A program made the translations under genes and the position numbers. The notes beneath the pieces are model-generated. The model did no database searches. It saw only the letters and a list, made by a program, of their open reading frames with translations, and was not told the origin of the DNA. From Brevibacterium marinum (GTDB lineage Bacteria > Actinomycetota > Actinomycetes > Actinomycetales > Brevibacteriaceae): a stretch of 64,000 nucleotides of DNA. The stretch covers positions 2,666,001 through 2,730,000 of the forward strand of contig NZ_JAATJN010000001.1 in the NCBI RefSeq assembly GCF_011927955.1. The letters run 5' to 3'. Positions within the stretch are counted from its first letter, which is position 1. Each line of letters starts with the position of its first letter. Below are positions 16,365 through 25,944 of this stretch, piece by piece.

Positions 16365-19300
16365 ATGGCCCGGATCACTTCGCGCACCTCCGCCGTATCC
16401 GAATCGGCGGCCCGCTTCCTCGACGAGATCAACGAGCTCCTCGGCCAGCCCTTGGCCACCGATTCGCGATTCATCGATCTCCTCGAGGCCACACCGGATC
16501 CGCACGCGGCAGCGCTCGGTCTGCTGCGCGTCCTCGAGGCCGCGGGAGACGCGGCCCCGCAGTTCCTCGAGGCCGTGCGCTCAGGGGTTTCCGAGGAGCT
16601 TGCCGAGGATGATCTCGACCGTGCTCTGCTGCGTCGCGTCCTCGCCGTCATGGGGACCACCGAGGCGATGGTCGACCACCTCGTGCGCCATCCCGAATCC
16701 TTGCCGCAGCTGGTGGAGAAGTCGCCGTTCCTCATGATCTCGACGCCCGCGGCCTCCGCGGCCTCGCTGCGCAACGATCTGCTGGCAAGTGTGGGCGCGG
16801 ATCCGGGCGATCCGGCGCCCACGGCGGACCACCTCGGCGAGGAAGCGGTCAAGGATCTGCGTCGAACCTATCGTGATGCACAGCTGCGGTTGGTCGCCGA
16901 TGATCTCGTCGCCGAGGCGCCCGAGGAGATCGTCGATCACGTCATGGCCGTGCTCTCCGACCTGGCCGCCGCCGCGATGGATGCGGCACTGACCATCGCC
17001 AGGGGAGAGCTCGACCCCGAAGGCAGGGTCCGTATCGCCGTCATCGCCCTGGGCAAGACCGGCGCACGCGAACTCAACTACGTCTCCGACGTGGATGTGG
17101 TCTTCGTACTCGACTCGGCAACGAGCGATGAGCAGCGCGACCTGGCTACGGAGATCGCCCAACGGATGCGCAGCATCCTCTCCGACGCCGGAGCGGAACC
17201 TGCCCTGTGGGAGGTTGACACCGCATTGCGCCCCGAGGGCAAGGCCGGAGCACTCGTGCGCACGATGTCCGAGTTCACCCACTACTACGCCGACATCGCG
17301 AAGAACTGGGAGTTCCAGGCCCTCCTCAAGGCACGCCCGGTGGCCGGGGACGTCGGTGTCGGCGAAGAGTTCGTGGAGACGCTGCTGCCGCTCGTGTGGG
17401 AGGCGGCCAGCCGACAGGGATTCATCGACGGCATCCGGTCGATGCGGCGTCGCGTCGTCGACCTGATTCCAGCGGCCGAGGCGCCCCGGCAGATCAAATT
17501 GGGTCGCGGCGGTCTGCGCGATGTGGAGTTCTCCGCCCAGCTGCTTCAGCTCGTGCACGGACGCACCGACGAGGAGATCCGGACCCCCAACACCCTCATC
17601 GCTCTGGAGGAGCTGGGCGACCACGGTTACATCGGGAAGGAGGACGCCTTCGTCTTCTCCTCGGCCTACCGCTTCATGCGCGTCGTCGAGCACCGGGTGC
17701 AGATACCGCGGATGCTGCGAAACGCGCTTATCCCCGATGACGATGAGAAGCTGCGTATCCTCGCCCGCTCGGTGTTCACTTCCGGCTCTCGGACCGGCGC
17801 TCGGTTGGAGGAGACGCGGCGTGACTATGCGAAACAGGTCACCCACCTGCACGATCAGATCTTCTACCGCCCCATCCTCGACGCGGCGGTCGGAGTTCAT
17901 GGCGCCGTCGTCGACGCCCACAACCGGGGCAGCAGCCTGCAGGCGGCCGCCGATCGCCTCCAGGCTTTCGGCTACCGCGACCCGCAGGGCGCTCTGGGGC
18001 ACATCAAGGCGCTGACCTCGGGCATGTCGCGCACCGCACTGGTGATCAAACAGGTGCTGCCGGCCCTGCTGGACTGGTTCTCCGACGGGGTCAGTCCCGA
18101 CGCCGCGCTCCTGGCCTTCCGGCGACTCACCGACTCGCTGTCGAGCTCGGGGTGGTTCCTCAAGATGCTGCGCGATTCCGGTCTGGCAGCGAAGTCGGTT
18201 GCCGAGGTCCTCTCGCTGTCCGGCTATGCGAGCGAGCTGCTGCTGCGCCAACCGGCGGCCGTGGCGTGGCTGGACGACTTCGACAACCTCACCGCCCGCG
18301 ACCCGAAGACCCGCGAAGCCGAGGTCGGTGGACTGCTCAAACGGCACGGCGAGGCCGCGATCGCCCCGATCCGCGAGACCTACAGCCGCGAGCTGCTGCG
18401 CATCGCCCTGCGCGACGTCCTCGACGTCGGCGACCGGGCGGAGATCCCCGGCGACCTGTCCGCGCTGATGGATCTGACCGTCAGCAGCGCTCTGCAGGCC
18501 GTTCGGATCGACCTCGACCAACCCGAGACACCGCCCTATGAGTTCGCGATCATCGCGATGGGACGCTGGGGCGGCAACGAGATCGGCTACTTCTCCGACG
18601 CCGATGTCACCTTCGTCTACCGTCATGTCGGTGAGGAGCTGGGGGTCGACGACAAGGCGAAACTGAGCAAACACGTGAACAAGGTCGCGCTCAGTCTGAC
18701 GAGCAGGCTCAAGGCCAGCGACGCGTCCCAGGGCGTCGATCTCGACCCGGATCTCCGTCCGGAGGGCAAGAACGGGCCGCTGGTTCGCGCGCTGTCGTCC
18801 TACCGGGCCTACTACGCAAAGTGGTCCCAGCCCTGGGAGGCCCAGGCGCTGCTGAGGGCCCGACCGGTGGCAGGCGACTCGGGCCTCATCGACGACTTCA
18901 CCGAGCTCATCGATCCTCTGCGGTACCCGGTCGAGATGCCGACGAAGTCTCTGACGCAGGTGCGCACGCTCAAAGCGCGGATGGAAGATGAACGACTGCC
19001 CCGCAACGCGGACAAACGCCGACATCTCAAGCTCGGACGGGGCAGCCTGTCCGACGTCGAGTGGACGGTGCAGCTCATGCAGCTCCAGCACGCCCACCGC
19101 ATCGCCGCCCTGCGAACGACTTCGACGCTCGTCGCGCTGCGGGCGGCCACCGAGGCGGGCCTCATTCCGGAAGACGACGCGGAGGAACTTGCGGCGGCAT
19201 GGCAGCTGGCGACCGATGTCCGCTCAGCAGTCATGCTCTACCGCGGGCGCACGGCGCAGTCCCTGCCCGAGGAGCACTCAGAACTCGAAGCCACCGCCCG

Positions 19301-19406
19301 GCTGCTGGGATATCCGGAAGGCGGCGGACACGAACTCGAAGACGACTACCTGCGCGTCACCCGACACGCACGCAATATCATGGAGCATCACTTCTACGGC
19401 TTCTGA
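16365..19406 (+). CDS. glnE: Bifunctional glutamine synthetase adenylyltransferase/deadenylylase
   Basis: This 1013-residue protein has the GlnE duplication: an N-terminal nucleotidyltransferase-like domain with YVSDVDVVFVLD (about 238-249) and a C-terminal one with YFSDADVTFVYR (about 742). Each is followed by a helical GlnD-type regulatory domain with the KLGRGGLRDVE or KLGRGSLSDVE motif. It adds and removes AMP on the Tyr of GlnA1 according to nitrogen status. The likely target, GlnA1 with Tyr402, is encoded 1.7 kb downstream on the other strand. It is the last gene of the glnA2 operon. Confidence 0.96.
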   Translation: MARITSRTSAVSESAARFLDEINELLGQPLATDSRFIDLLEATPDPHAAALGLLRVLEAAGDAAPQFLEAVRSGVSEELAEDDLDRALLRRVLAVMGTTEAMVDHLVRHPESLPQLVEKSPFLMISTPAASAASLRNDLLASVGADPGDPAPTADHLGEEAVKDLRRTYRDAQLRLVADDLVAEAPEEIVDHVMAVLSDLAAAAMDAALTIARGELDPEGRVRIAVIALGKTGARELNYVSDVDVVFVLDSATSDEQRDLATEIAQRMRSILSDAGAEPALWEVDTALRPEGKAGALVRTMSEFTHYYADIAKNWEFQALLKARPVAGDVGVGEEFVETLLPLVWEAASRQGFIDGIRSMRRRVVDLIPAAEAPRQIKLGRGGLRDVEFSAQLLQLVHGRTDEEIRTPNTLIALEELGDHGYIGKEDAFVFSSAYRFMRVVEHRVQIPRMLRNALIPDDDEKLRILARSVFTSGSRTGARLEETRRDYAKQVTHLHDQIFYRPILDAAVGVHGAVVDAHNRGSSLQAAADRLQAFGYRDPQGALGHIKALTSGMSRTALVIKQVLPALLDWFSDGVSPDAALLAFRRLTDSLSSSGWFLKMLRDSGLAAKSVAEVLSLSGYASELLLRQPAAVAWLDDFDNLTARDPKTREAEVGGLLKRHGEAAIAPIRETYSRELLRIALRDVLDVGDRAEIPGDLSALMDLTVSSALQAVRIDLDQPETPPYEFAIIAMGRWGGNEIGYFSDADVTFVYRHVGEELGVDDKAKLSKHVNKVALSLTSRLKASDASQGVDLDPDLRPEGKNGPLVRALSSYRAYYAKWSQPWEAQALLRARPVAGDSGLIDDFTELIDPLRYPVEMPTKSLTQVRTLKARMEDERLPRNADKRRHLKLGRGSLSDVEWTVQLMQLQHAHRIAALRTTSTLVALRAATEAGLIPEDDAEELAAAWQLATDVRSAVMLYRGRTAQSLPEEHSELEATARLLGYPEGGGHELEDDYLRVTRHARNIMEHHFYGF

Positions 19407-19450
19407 GCCTGCAGTGCGCGCTTTCGGTCGGCTGTGTGGCCGAGAACTGG

Positions 19451-20920
19451 TCAGTGCGCATCGAACTCGAGGCCGAGGAGGGCATTCTCGATGACCTCGG
19501 GCAGTGCTGGATGGATCCAGTACTGACGTGCAGCCATCTCATCCGCGGCTTGACCGAACGCCATCGCCTGAATGAGGGGCTGAACGATCATCGACGCTTC
19601 ATGACCGACGATGTGAGCACCCAAGATCCGGCGCGATCGTCTGTCGGCGATGATCTTCACGATGCCCGGGTCATCGGCCATCGCCCACCCGTAGGCGACG
19701 TCGGAGTACTTCTGCACCTTCACCGTCACCTCGTGGCCGGCGTCCCTGGCCTCGCGTTCGGTCATGCCGACGTAGGCGACCTGGGGTGATGTGAATACCG
19801 CACCCGGCACCGCATCGTGATTGACCGCGGTCAGGTCCGCCTCGGCGCCGCTTCCCGGTTCTCCGGCCGCCACATCGACGGCAAGATTGTCGCCGACGAC
19901 GTTCGCCTCGTGATTGGCGACGTGTTTGAGCTGGTGCGGGGAGCTGATGTCGCCGAGTGCGAACACGCCGGGAACCGGTTCGCCGTCGGAGAGCACCCTC
20001 TGCTGGGCATCGACGCGCAGACGTGAGTCATCGAGGACGTCGAACCCGGCGATCGACGCATGCAGACTCGAGGTGTTCGGTGTCCGTCCGGTGGCGATGA
20101 GGACGGCGTCCGCATCGAGTTCGGGCGGAAGGTCGACATCGCCGAGGCGACCGCTGGCCTTCAGCGTCACCGTCACCCGGTCACCGGTGAAGCGGTAGGA
20201 GGAGACCTCGGCGCCGCGGTGGACCCGATGGGAGCGTTCGAAGAGCTCGGTGAACTCGTCCGAGACCTCCTCGTCGATGCTGCCGAGCAGCCGAGGGCCA
20301 CGGGCGATGACAGTCACCTCGGTGCCGAAGCCCGCGAACACGTGCGCGAACTCCATGGCGATGATGCCGGAACCGATGATGACCAACCGTTCGGGCAGAC
20401 GAGGCATGCGCATGATCGAGTTCGAGGTGAATACCGGATAGCCGTCCGTGTCGATCAACTGCGGATCGAGGCCCTCAGCTTCGGGAATGACCGGGGAGGC
20501 CCCGGCGGCGATGACGATTCGATCGCTCGTGATCTGCTCACCCGAGGCCGTGCTCACCGTCTTCTGCCCGGTGAAGTGGACGTGTTCGGGCAGAACGGTG
20601 ACATGGGGCTGGCGGTCACCGCTGCGGTAGTCCCGACCTCCGGCTTCGATGGCGTCGACGCGGTCGAAGATTCGCTTCTGCAGGGCCGGCCAGTCGACGC
20701 CGTGGAAGTCCGTCGACAGGTTGTAGCGGCCGGCGTCCGCGGCATGTTCGGCGAGCATGGCGGGATAGACGAACATCTTCGTCGGGATGCATCCCACATT
20801 GAGGCATGTGCCCCCGAAGTGCCATTCCTCTGCGATGGCGACCTTGAGGCCGGAGAATCTGTCGTCGAGGAACATGTTCCCCGAACCTGTGCCGATCAGG
20901 AGGAGATCGAAATGCGTCAT
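19451..20920 (-). CDS. mtr: Mycothione reductase (NADPH-dependent flavoprotein disulfide reductase)
   Basis: The redox-active disulfide is GGTCLNVGCIPTKMF (Cys39, Cys44). The FAD motif near residue 10 is the unusual IGTGSGN, typical of mycothione reductases rather than glutathione reductases. The C-terminus has HPALPEVIEN, supplying the catalytic His from the partner subunit. It should reduce oxidised mycothiol, the main small thiol of actinobacteria. At 489 residues it is slightly longer than usual, with an acidic insert near residue 385 (about 19827-19857). The ATG at 20920 is preceded by AGGGATGG. It converges with glnE. Confidence 0.88.
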   Translation of the reverse strand: MTHFDLLLIGTGSGNMFLDDRFSGLKVAIAEEWHFGGTCLNVGCIPTKMFVYPAMLAEHAADAGRYNLSTDFHGVDWPALQKRIFDRVDAIEAGGRDYRSGDRQPHVTVLPEHVHFTGQKTVSTASGEQITSDRIVIAAGASPVIPEAEGLDPQLIDTDGYPVFTSNSIMRMPRLPERLVIIGSGIIAMEFAHVFAGFGTEVTVIARGPRLLGSIDEEVSDEFTELFERSHRVHRGAEVSSYRFTGDRVTVTLKASGRLGDVDLPPELDADAVLIATGRTPNTSSLHASIAGFDVLDDSRLRVDAQQRVLSDGEPVPGVFALGDISSPHQLKHVANHEANVVGDNLAVDVAAGEPGSGAEADLTAVNHDAVPGAVFTSPQVAYVGMTEREARDAGHEVTVKVQKYSDVAYGWAMADDPGIVKIIADRRSRRILGAHIVGHEASMIVQPLIQAMAFGQAADEMAARQYWIHPALPEVIENALLGLEFDAH

Positions 20921-21075
20921 TGTCCATCCCTGTTTGTGTCGTTGCCGTGGTTGAGCCGTGGGCGGCCCGGGGAATCCGTCCGGAACGGAAGCTGCGAAGG
21001 GCGCCACGGGTGAAACCCCATGACGCCCTCGCCGTATTCCCTGCAGCTGCAGTGTGTGATATCCGAGGTTGCGCC

Positions 21076-22500
21076 TCAGAGTGCGTAGTAGAGCTCGAAC
21101 TCCGTCGGCGTGGGACGGAGGCGAGCAACCTCGATCTCGTTCTCGCGCTTGATCCGAATCCAGGTCTCGATCAGATCGGTGGTGAACACATCGCCCGCGG
21201 TGAGGAAGTCATGGTCCTTCTCGAGTTCGACGAGGGCCTCATCGAGCGAGCTGGGAACCAGCTTGATGTCTTTTGCGTCCTCGGGAGGCAGTTCGTAGAG
21301 GTCCTTGTCGATCGGTTCAGGCGGCTCGATCCGGTTCCGGATGCCGTCGAGACCGGCCATCAGCTGCGCCGAGAAGGCCAGGTACGGGTTGCTCGAGGGG
21401 TCGGGGACCCGGAACTCGAGGCGTTTGGCCTTCGGCGACGAACCGGTCACGGGGATCCGAATCGCGGCCGAGCGGTTGCGGGCCGAGTAGACGAGATTGA
21501 CCGGAGCTTCGTAGCCGGGCACCAGGCGACGGTAGGAGTTGATCGTCGGGTTGGTGAAGGCGAGTACGGCGCCGGCGTGTTCGATGAGGCCGCCGATGTA
21601 CCAGCGGGCGAGGTCGGACAGGCCTCCGTAGCCGTTCTCGTCGTAGAACAGCGGTTCGCCGTTCTTCCACAGTGACTGGTGGCAGTGCATGCCTGAACCG
21701 TTGTCGTCGAAGAGCGGCTTCGGCATGAAGGTGGCCGACTTGCCGAGTTCGTACGCCGTGTTCTTGATCACGTATTTGAAGTCGAGGAGCTGATCGCCTG
21801 CGTGCTGGAGAGTCTTGAACTTGTAGTTGATCTCCTGCTGGCCCGCGGTGCCGACCTCGTGGTGGGCGCGCTCCATCTCGAAGCCGATCTGTTCGAGGGT
21901 CAGCGACATCTGGTCGCGGATGTCGGCGAACTTGTCCTGGGGCGAGACCGGGAAGTATCCGCCCTTGAAGGGCGTCTTATAGCCCAGGTTGCCGCCGGGC
22001 TCGTCCTCGCCCATGTTCCAGGCGGCCTCCTCGGAGTCGATCTTGTAGAAGCTGCTGCCCGGTGTGTTCTCGTACCGGATCGAATCGAAGAGGTAGAACT
22101 CCGCCTCGGCTCCGAAGTTGACGGTGTCGGCGATGCCGGTGCTTTCGAGGTACGATTCGGCCTTCGCCGCGACCTGACGGGGATCCCGAGAATAGGGCTC
22201 ATCGGTGAATGGGTCGACGATCGAGTGGGTCACGACCAGTGTCTTGGCCGCCCGGTAGGGGTCGATGTAGGCCGATGAGACGTCCGCGAGCAGCTTCATG
22301 TCCGATTCGTGGATGCCTTGGAAGCCTGTGATTGAGGAACCGTCGAAGAGCAGACCTTCGGTGATCTCTTCCGTGCCGTACGAGGCCGCTGGAAGGTTGA
22401 AATGCTGTACGACACCGGGAAGGTCGCAGAAGCGAACGTCGACGAATCTGACGTCGTTCTCCGAGATGTAGTTGACGAGTTCTTCAGCAGACGAGAACAC
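21076..22500 (-). CDS. glnA: Glutamine synthetase type I, GlnA1
   Basis: The 474-residue length and motifs ([35 protein letters not shown]) identify the main ammonia-assimilating enzyme. The adenylylation site is DLYELPPE with Tyr402, the expected target of GlnE. AGGAGAC precedes the ATG. The leader of about 40 bases starts after a TAAGAT -10 box, and a GlnR-like box lies further upstream, so transcription is probably induced under nitrogen limitation. The RDD gene is divergent. Confidence 0.96.
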   Translation of the reverse strand: MFSSAEELVNYISENDVRFVDVRFCDLPGVVQHFNLPAASYGTEEITEGLLFDGSSITGFQGIHESDMKLLADVSSAYIDPYRAAKTLVVTHSIVDPFTDEPYSRDPRQVAAKAESYLESTGIADTVNFGAEAEFYLFDSIRYENTPGSSFYKIDSEEAAWNMGEDEPGGNLGYKTPFKGGYFPVSPQDKFADIRDQMSLTLEQIGFEMERAHHEVGTAGQQEINYKFKTLQHAGDQLLDFKYVIKNTAYELGKSATFMPKPLFDDNGSGMHCHQSLWKNGEPLFYDENGYGGLSDLARWYIGGLIEHAGAVLAFTNPTINSYRRLVPGYEAPVNLVYSARNRSAAIRIPVTGSSPKAKRLEFRVPDPSSNPYLAFSAQLMAGLDGIRNRIEPPEPIDKDLYELPPEDAKDIKLVPSSLDEALVELEKDHDFLTAGDVFTTDLIETWIRIKRENEIEVARLRPTPTEFELYYAL

Positions 22501-22548
22501 TTAGTCTCCTAGTTAGGTTATGGTGGCCGTTTGTCTTGACCACTGCCA

Positions 22549-22554
22549 ATCTTA
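22549..22554 (-). promoter_or_regulatory. Candidate -10 box (TAAGAT) of glnA
   Basis: TAAGAT on the minus strand lies 49 bases before the glnA start and would place the transcript start near 22542, leaving room for the AGGAGAC ribosome-binding site. Confidence 0.45.
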
Positions 22555-22587
22555 GTTGCAAGCACGTGAAGTGATGATGTCGTCCAT

Positions 22588-22603
22588 GTTTCGGGCATGT
22601 TTC
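22588..22603 (-). promoter_or_regulatory. Candidate GlnR box upstream of glnA
   Basis: On the minus strand GAAAC-N6-GAAAC fits the mycobacterial GlnR consensus GnnAC-n6-GnAAC exactly. It lies about 45-60 bases before the inferred transcript start, a normal place for an activator. No further half-sites of the four-site Streptomyces box are clear. Confidence 0.5.
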
Positions 22604-22631
22604 CTGAGGGGTCGTCCAGGTTCGTCTTCGC

Positions 22632-22637
22632 TAGACT
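22632..22637 (+). promoter_or_regulatory. Candidate -10 box (TAGACT) of the RDD gene
   Basis: TAGACT ends six bases before the GTG start at 22644, so transcription would begin at the start codon. No Shine-Dalgarno is present. Confidence 0.5.
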
Positions 22638-22643
22638 GGAACC

Positions 22644-23084
22644 GTGATAAATCGTGATGACCTCGGCTCCTGGCTCGAGGGGCCCCGGATCGACAGAGAA
22701 GACGGCGACTGGCCCGGAAGGCGGTTGGGCCTGCCCGAGTCCGGTTCGCATTCGCTGGCACCCGCTTGGCGCAGGCTGCTGGGGCTCGTGGTCGATTGGT
22801 TCATGTGCTTGGCGATCGCGAACCTCATCGGCTCTTCGAACCCGTTCTTGGCTCCGGGCATCTTCGCTTTGGAGCACGTGCTTCTCGTGGCCACTCTCGG
22901 ATACTCGGTCGGCCACCGGATCGTCGGTATCGAAGTCCGACGCCTCGACGGTCACGTGCCGGGTCTGCTGAAATCGCTCATCCGCACGCTCCTGGTCATC
23001 CTCGTCATCCCTGCGCTCATCTTCGATCGCGACAACCGCGGTCTGCACGATCTCGCTGCCGGCACCGTCATCCTCAGACGGTGA
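22644..23084 (+). CDS. RDD family membrane protein
   Basis: This 146-residue protein has the RDD pattern: a membrane-flanking Arg in APAWRRLLGLVVDWF, Asp residues in or next to the helices and a C-terminal RDNRGLHDLAAGTVIL. Two or three membrane helices are visible (about 43-62, 70-86 and 110-127). RDD proteins are poorly understood; some act in ion exchange and some influence envelope stress. The GTG start lacks a ribosome-binding site but sits seven bases after a TAGACT box. It is divergent from glnA and ends before a strong hairpin. Confidence 0.85.
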   Translation: MINRDDLGSWLEGPRIDREDGDWPGRRLGLPESGSHSLAPAWRRLLGLVVDWFMCLAIANLIGSSNPFLAPGIFALEHVLLVATLGYSVGHRIVGIEVRRLDGHVPGLLKSLIRTLLVILVIPALIFDRDNRGLHDLAAGTVILRR

Positions 23085-23174
23085 GAGAGTCGGCCCTGGC
23101 GCGTTACGACGCTGTCAGGCTGCGGCAGCGCGGTGATCTTCCGATGACCGCAAGCAGCGCCGGCCCGAAACAGG

Positions 23175-23208
23175 GGAGGGCACCGACTCACACGAGTCGG
23201 TGCCCTCC
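23175..23208. terminator. Perfect 15-bp hairpin terminator between convergent genes
   Basis: GGAGGGCACCGACTC (23175-23189) pairs fully with 23194-23208 around an ACAC loop. No T-run follows. It lies between the stops of the RDD and DUF4191 genes and suits two-way termination. Confidence 0.7.
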
Positions 23209-23277
23209 GCTTCTGAGTCGCGAGCTGAAGACCAGGCTGCCCCATTGCCAGGACACGCCGGAGAAGCAGCCGGCGTA

Positions 23278-24009
23278 TCAGCGGCCGCGCATGGCCTTGT
23301 GGTTCGGTCGAGCCTTGTTCGGATCGATGCCTTTCGGGATCGGGGGACGCGTACTCTGTGTTCCCAGCGCCGCCAGACGGTTGCGGACGGCAAGCACCTC
23401 GGCCTTGTTGAGCTTGCGAGGAAGCTTCTGTACGGAGGGGACGACCTGCTTCATCGTCAGCTGACCGTCCTCTTTGCCCCCCTGGAAGGTGTGAACAGGC
23501 ACATTGGGCAGAATGCGCTCGTGGCGCTTCTTCTCCTTGGCCAGCAGCTTCGCGCTGCGTCCCTTCGGGCCCTCGCTGAGCAGGACGACGCCGGAGCGAC
23601 CGGTCGAGCGGAAGACGAGGTCACGGCTCTTCGGGTCGACCGCAATGGGCTGATCGTCCATGAGGTAGCCGCGCCGAGCCGTGTTGAGCACAGCGCCGAA
23701 GGCTCCGGGCTGTCCGTCCATCTGGGCGAAGGCAGCGGTTTCGGCGAAGCGACCGAGCATGAACATGCCCAGCAGCAGACCGACCATGAAGCCGAGGATC
23801 GTTGTGAAGACCGCTCCGCCGAACAGAAGCCCGGCCAACAGTCCCAGAATCGTGCAGCCGAGGACTGCCGCGGCCAGCAGCCAAGGCGTCGCCTTGTTGT
23901 GCTTGGCCGACAGCTCGTAGACCTGTTTCATCTGCGCCAGGCGACCCGGTTTCTTGTTCGGGTCCTTGGGCTTCCGGCGGAATAGTCCCTTGCGCGGTTC
24001 TTCGCTCAT
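23278..24009 (-). CDS. DUF4191 family membrane protein
   Basis: This 243-residue basic protein starts with a Lys/Arg-rich, Pro-containing segment (about 7-25). Two adjacent membrane helices follow (about 43-62 and 66-86), then a soluble domain (about 95-243). The arrangement and sequence are typical of DUF4191, an actinobacterial family regularly encoded next to lipA, as here: lipA ends 55 bases upstream on the same strand. The function is unknown. It could be co-transcribed with lipB-lipA. Confidence 0.85.
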   Translation of the reverse strand: MSEEPRKGLFRRKPKDPNKKPGRLAQMKQVYELSAKHNKATPWLLAAAVLGCTILGLLAGLLFGGAVFTTILGFMVGLLLGMFMLGRFAETAAFAQMDGQPGAFGAVLNTARRGYLMDDQPIAVDPKSRDLVFRSTGRSGVVLLSEGPKGRSAKLLAKEKKRHERILPNVPVHTFQGGKEDGQLTMKQVVPSVQKLPRKLNKAEVLAVRNRLAALGTQSTRPPIPKGIDPNKARPNHKAMRGR

Positions 24010-24064
24010 GCTCTCACTTGCTCTTGAATGGCGTCACGGCGTTGAGGCCGGGCCCCGAACGCTC

Positions 24065-25117
24065 TCATTGCTCAGCACTCAAGTCTACCTCTTCGCCGGG
24101 GCCGAAGGTATCCACAACGGCCTGAGCCTCCTGCTTGGCGGGTGTGTGCTTGTCAAGGTGGGTGAGATGGGCGGGAATCTCGTCCCCACGGTGACGCGTG
24201 GCCGTTGCCCACAGGCGTCCGGCACGGTAGGACGAGCGCACCAGCGGGCCCGACATGACGCCGAGGAAGCCGATCTCCTCCGCTGCGTCGCGCAGCATCA
24301 CGAAATCGGCCGGTTTGACCCACCGGGTGACGGGATGGTGCCGGGGGGAGGGGCGCATGTACTGGTTGATCGTGATGAGGTCGCACCCGGCGTCGTGGAG
24401 GTCCTGCAATGTTGCGATGACCTCCTCATTCGTCTCGCCCATGCCCAGCATCAGGTTCGACTTCGTGATCAGTCCGGCGTCACGCGCCTGGGTGAGCACG
24501 GACAGGGAGCGCTCGTAGCGGAAGGCCGGGCGGATGCGTTTGAAGATCCGAGGGACCGTCTCGACATTGTGGGCCAGCACCTCCGGACGAGAGGAGAAGA
24601 CCTCGGCCAGCTGATCGGGTTCGGCATTGAAGTCGGGGATGAGGAGTTCGACCCCTGTGCCGCTGCCGTCGGCGTAGTTGAGGTCGTGGATCTGACGCAC
24701 GGTCTCCGCATACAGCCATGCACCGCCGTCGTCGAGGTCATCACGTGCCACACCGGTGATCGTCGAGTAGCGCAGGCCCATCTCGGCGACCGAGGCAGCA
24801 ACGCGTCGCGGCTCGTCGGCATCGAAGTCAGCAGGCTTGCCGGTGTCGATCTGGCAGAAGTCACACCGTCTCGTGCACTGTTCGCCGCCGATGAGGAACG
24901 TGGCCTCGCGGTCTTCCCAACATTCGAAGATGTTGGGGCAGCCGGCTTCCTCACAGACCGTGTGCAGCTCCTGCTTGCGAACGAGTGACTTCAGCGAGGT
25001 GTATTCGGGGCCGATATGGGCTTTCGCCTTGATCCAGGCGGGCTTGTCCTCGATAGGGGTCTCTGAGTTCCGTGCCTCGACACGGAGCATGCGGCGGCCT
25101 TCTGGCGCTATGGTCAC
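24065..25117 (-). CDS. lipA: Lipoyl synthase (radical SAM)
   Basis: The auxiliary cluster ligands are [12 protein letters not shown] (Cys55, Cys60, Cys66) and the radical-SAM cluster is CTRRCDFC (Cys81, Cys85, Cys88). The C-terminal VRSSYRAG supplies the serine ligand. It inserts two sulfurs into octanoyl groups on lipoyl domains. The GTG at 25117 is chosen because AGGAGAG lies five bases upstream and family alignment begins there; this gives 350 residues. It starts ten bases after the lipB stop. The E2 protein it would serve is encoded 2.4 kb away. Confidence 0.95.
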   Translation of the reverse strand: MTIAPEGRRMLRVEARNSETPIEDKPAWIKAKAHIGPEYTSLKSLVRKQELHTVCEEAGCPNIFECWEDREATFLIGGEQCTRRCDFCQIDTGKPADFDADEPRRVAASVAEMGLRYSTITGVARDDLDDGGAWLYAETVRQIHDLNYADGSGTGVELLIPDFNAEPDQLAEVFSSRPEVLAHNVETVPRIFKRIRPAFRYERSLSVLTQARDAGLITKSNLMLGMGETNEEVIATLQDLHDAGCDLITINQYMRPSPRHHPVTRWVKPADFVMLRDAAEEIGFLGVMSGPLVRSSYRAGRLWATATRHRGDEIPAHLTHLDKHTPAKQEAQAVVDTFGPGEEVDLSAEQ

Positions 25118-25127
25118 GTCAACTCTC

Positions 25128-25766
25128 CTAGGCTGTGATGCGGTCGTGCAGAATCTCGTCGAGACGGTTCGCGACATCCTCAGGTGTCACGTTCCGACCG
25201 AGTTCTGCACTCATGGTCGTGGTGTCGGCGTCTGCGATCCCGCAGGCGATGATGGATTCATAGGCACCGAGGTCGTTGCTGCAGTTCAGCGCGAGACCGT
25301 GCATGGTCACCCCTTCGTGGATGCGGATCCCGATCGCTCCGATCTTCCGATCGCGGAGGGTACCGTCACCGAGTACCCACACTCCGGCCCGTCCTTCGAT
25401 GGTGGTGGCATCGATGTCGTATTCCGCGAGAAGCTCGATCATCGAATCTTCGAGCTGCGACACGAACAGTCTGACCTCTTTGGGGTCGTTGAGTCTGTAC
25501 ACGAGGTAGGCGACCAGTTGTCCGGGGCCGTGCCAGGTGATCTTCCCCCCGCGGTCGACATCGACGACTTCGGTGCCGTCGGTGGGCCGCTCATGGTCCT
25601 CAGTGCGTTTTCCAGCGGTGTACACCGGCGGGTGTTCGAGCAGGAGGATCGTCGAGCGACGACTCCCGGCGTGCACTTCTTCGTGATATCTCTTCTGCAA
25701 GTCCCAGGTTCGCAGGTAGTCCGAGAAGACCGGTGCGAAACCCAGCGTTTCTGTGACCAGAGGCAT
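25128..25766 (-). CDS. lipB: Octanoyl-[acyl carrier protein] transferase
   Basis: This 212-residue protein has the LipB signatures [13 protein letters not shown] (73-85), Lys141 in [10 protein letters not shown] and the acyl-accepting Cys175 in SIIACGI. It moves octanoyl groups from acyl carrier protein to lipoyl domains, providing the substrate for LipA. GGAGG lies very close to the ATG (one base), so initiation may be weak or the start slightly off. It forms an operon with lipA. Confidence 0.94.
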   Translation of the reverse strand: MPLVTETLGFAPVFSDYLRTWDLQKRYHEEVHAGSRRSTILLLEHPPVYTAGKRTEDHERPTDGTEVVDVDRGGKITWHGPGQLVAYLVYRLNDPKEVRLFVSQLEDSMIELLAEYDIDATTIEGRAGVWVLGDGTLRDRKIGAIGIRIHEGVTMHGLALNCSNDLGAYESIIACGIADADTTTMSAELGRNVTPEDVANRLDEILHDRITA

Positions 25767-25846
25767 GCCTCCAGACTATGACTCTTGTGGCGGGGGTTCA
25801 ATTTCATCGCGGATGACCCTCGACACCTTTCACACGCCTGAGACCA

Positions 25847-25876
25847 TTGACTTGGAGTGACGCATCTAGCACTATT
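25847..25876 (+). promoter_or_regulatory. Candidate promoter of the kinase-like membrane protein gene
   Basis: TTGACT (25847-25852) is followed after 18 bases by ACTATT (25871-25876) in an A+T-rich stretch unusual for this window. The leader to the ATG at 25945 would be about 60 bases. Confidence 0.4.
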
Positions 25877-25944
25877 AAACACACACAAACACTATCGAAA
25901 CGCATCGAAGATGCAGTTGTTTTCATCAATGGAGATGACAAAGA

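Noticed and set aside
14759..16852. 697-codon minus-strand frame over glnA2 and the start of glnE
   Set aside because: It is complementary to well-supported genes and has no recognisable motif.
16581..19097. 838-codon minus-strand frame inside glnE
   Set aside because: Shadow of glnE; composition is His/Arg/Gly-rich without domains.
22588..22603. Repeated GTTTC as a CRISPR or phage site
   Set aside because: Only two copies 11 bases apart before glnA; a GlnR-type operator explains them better.
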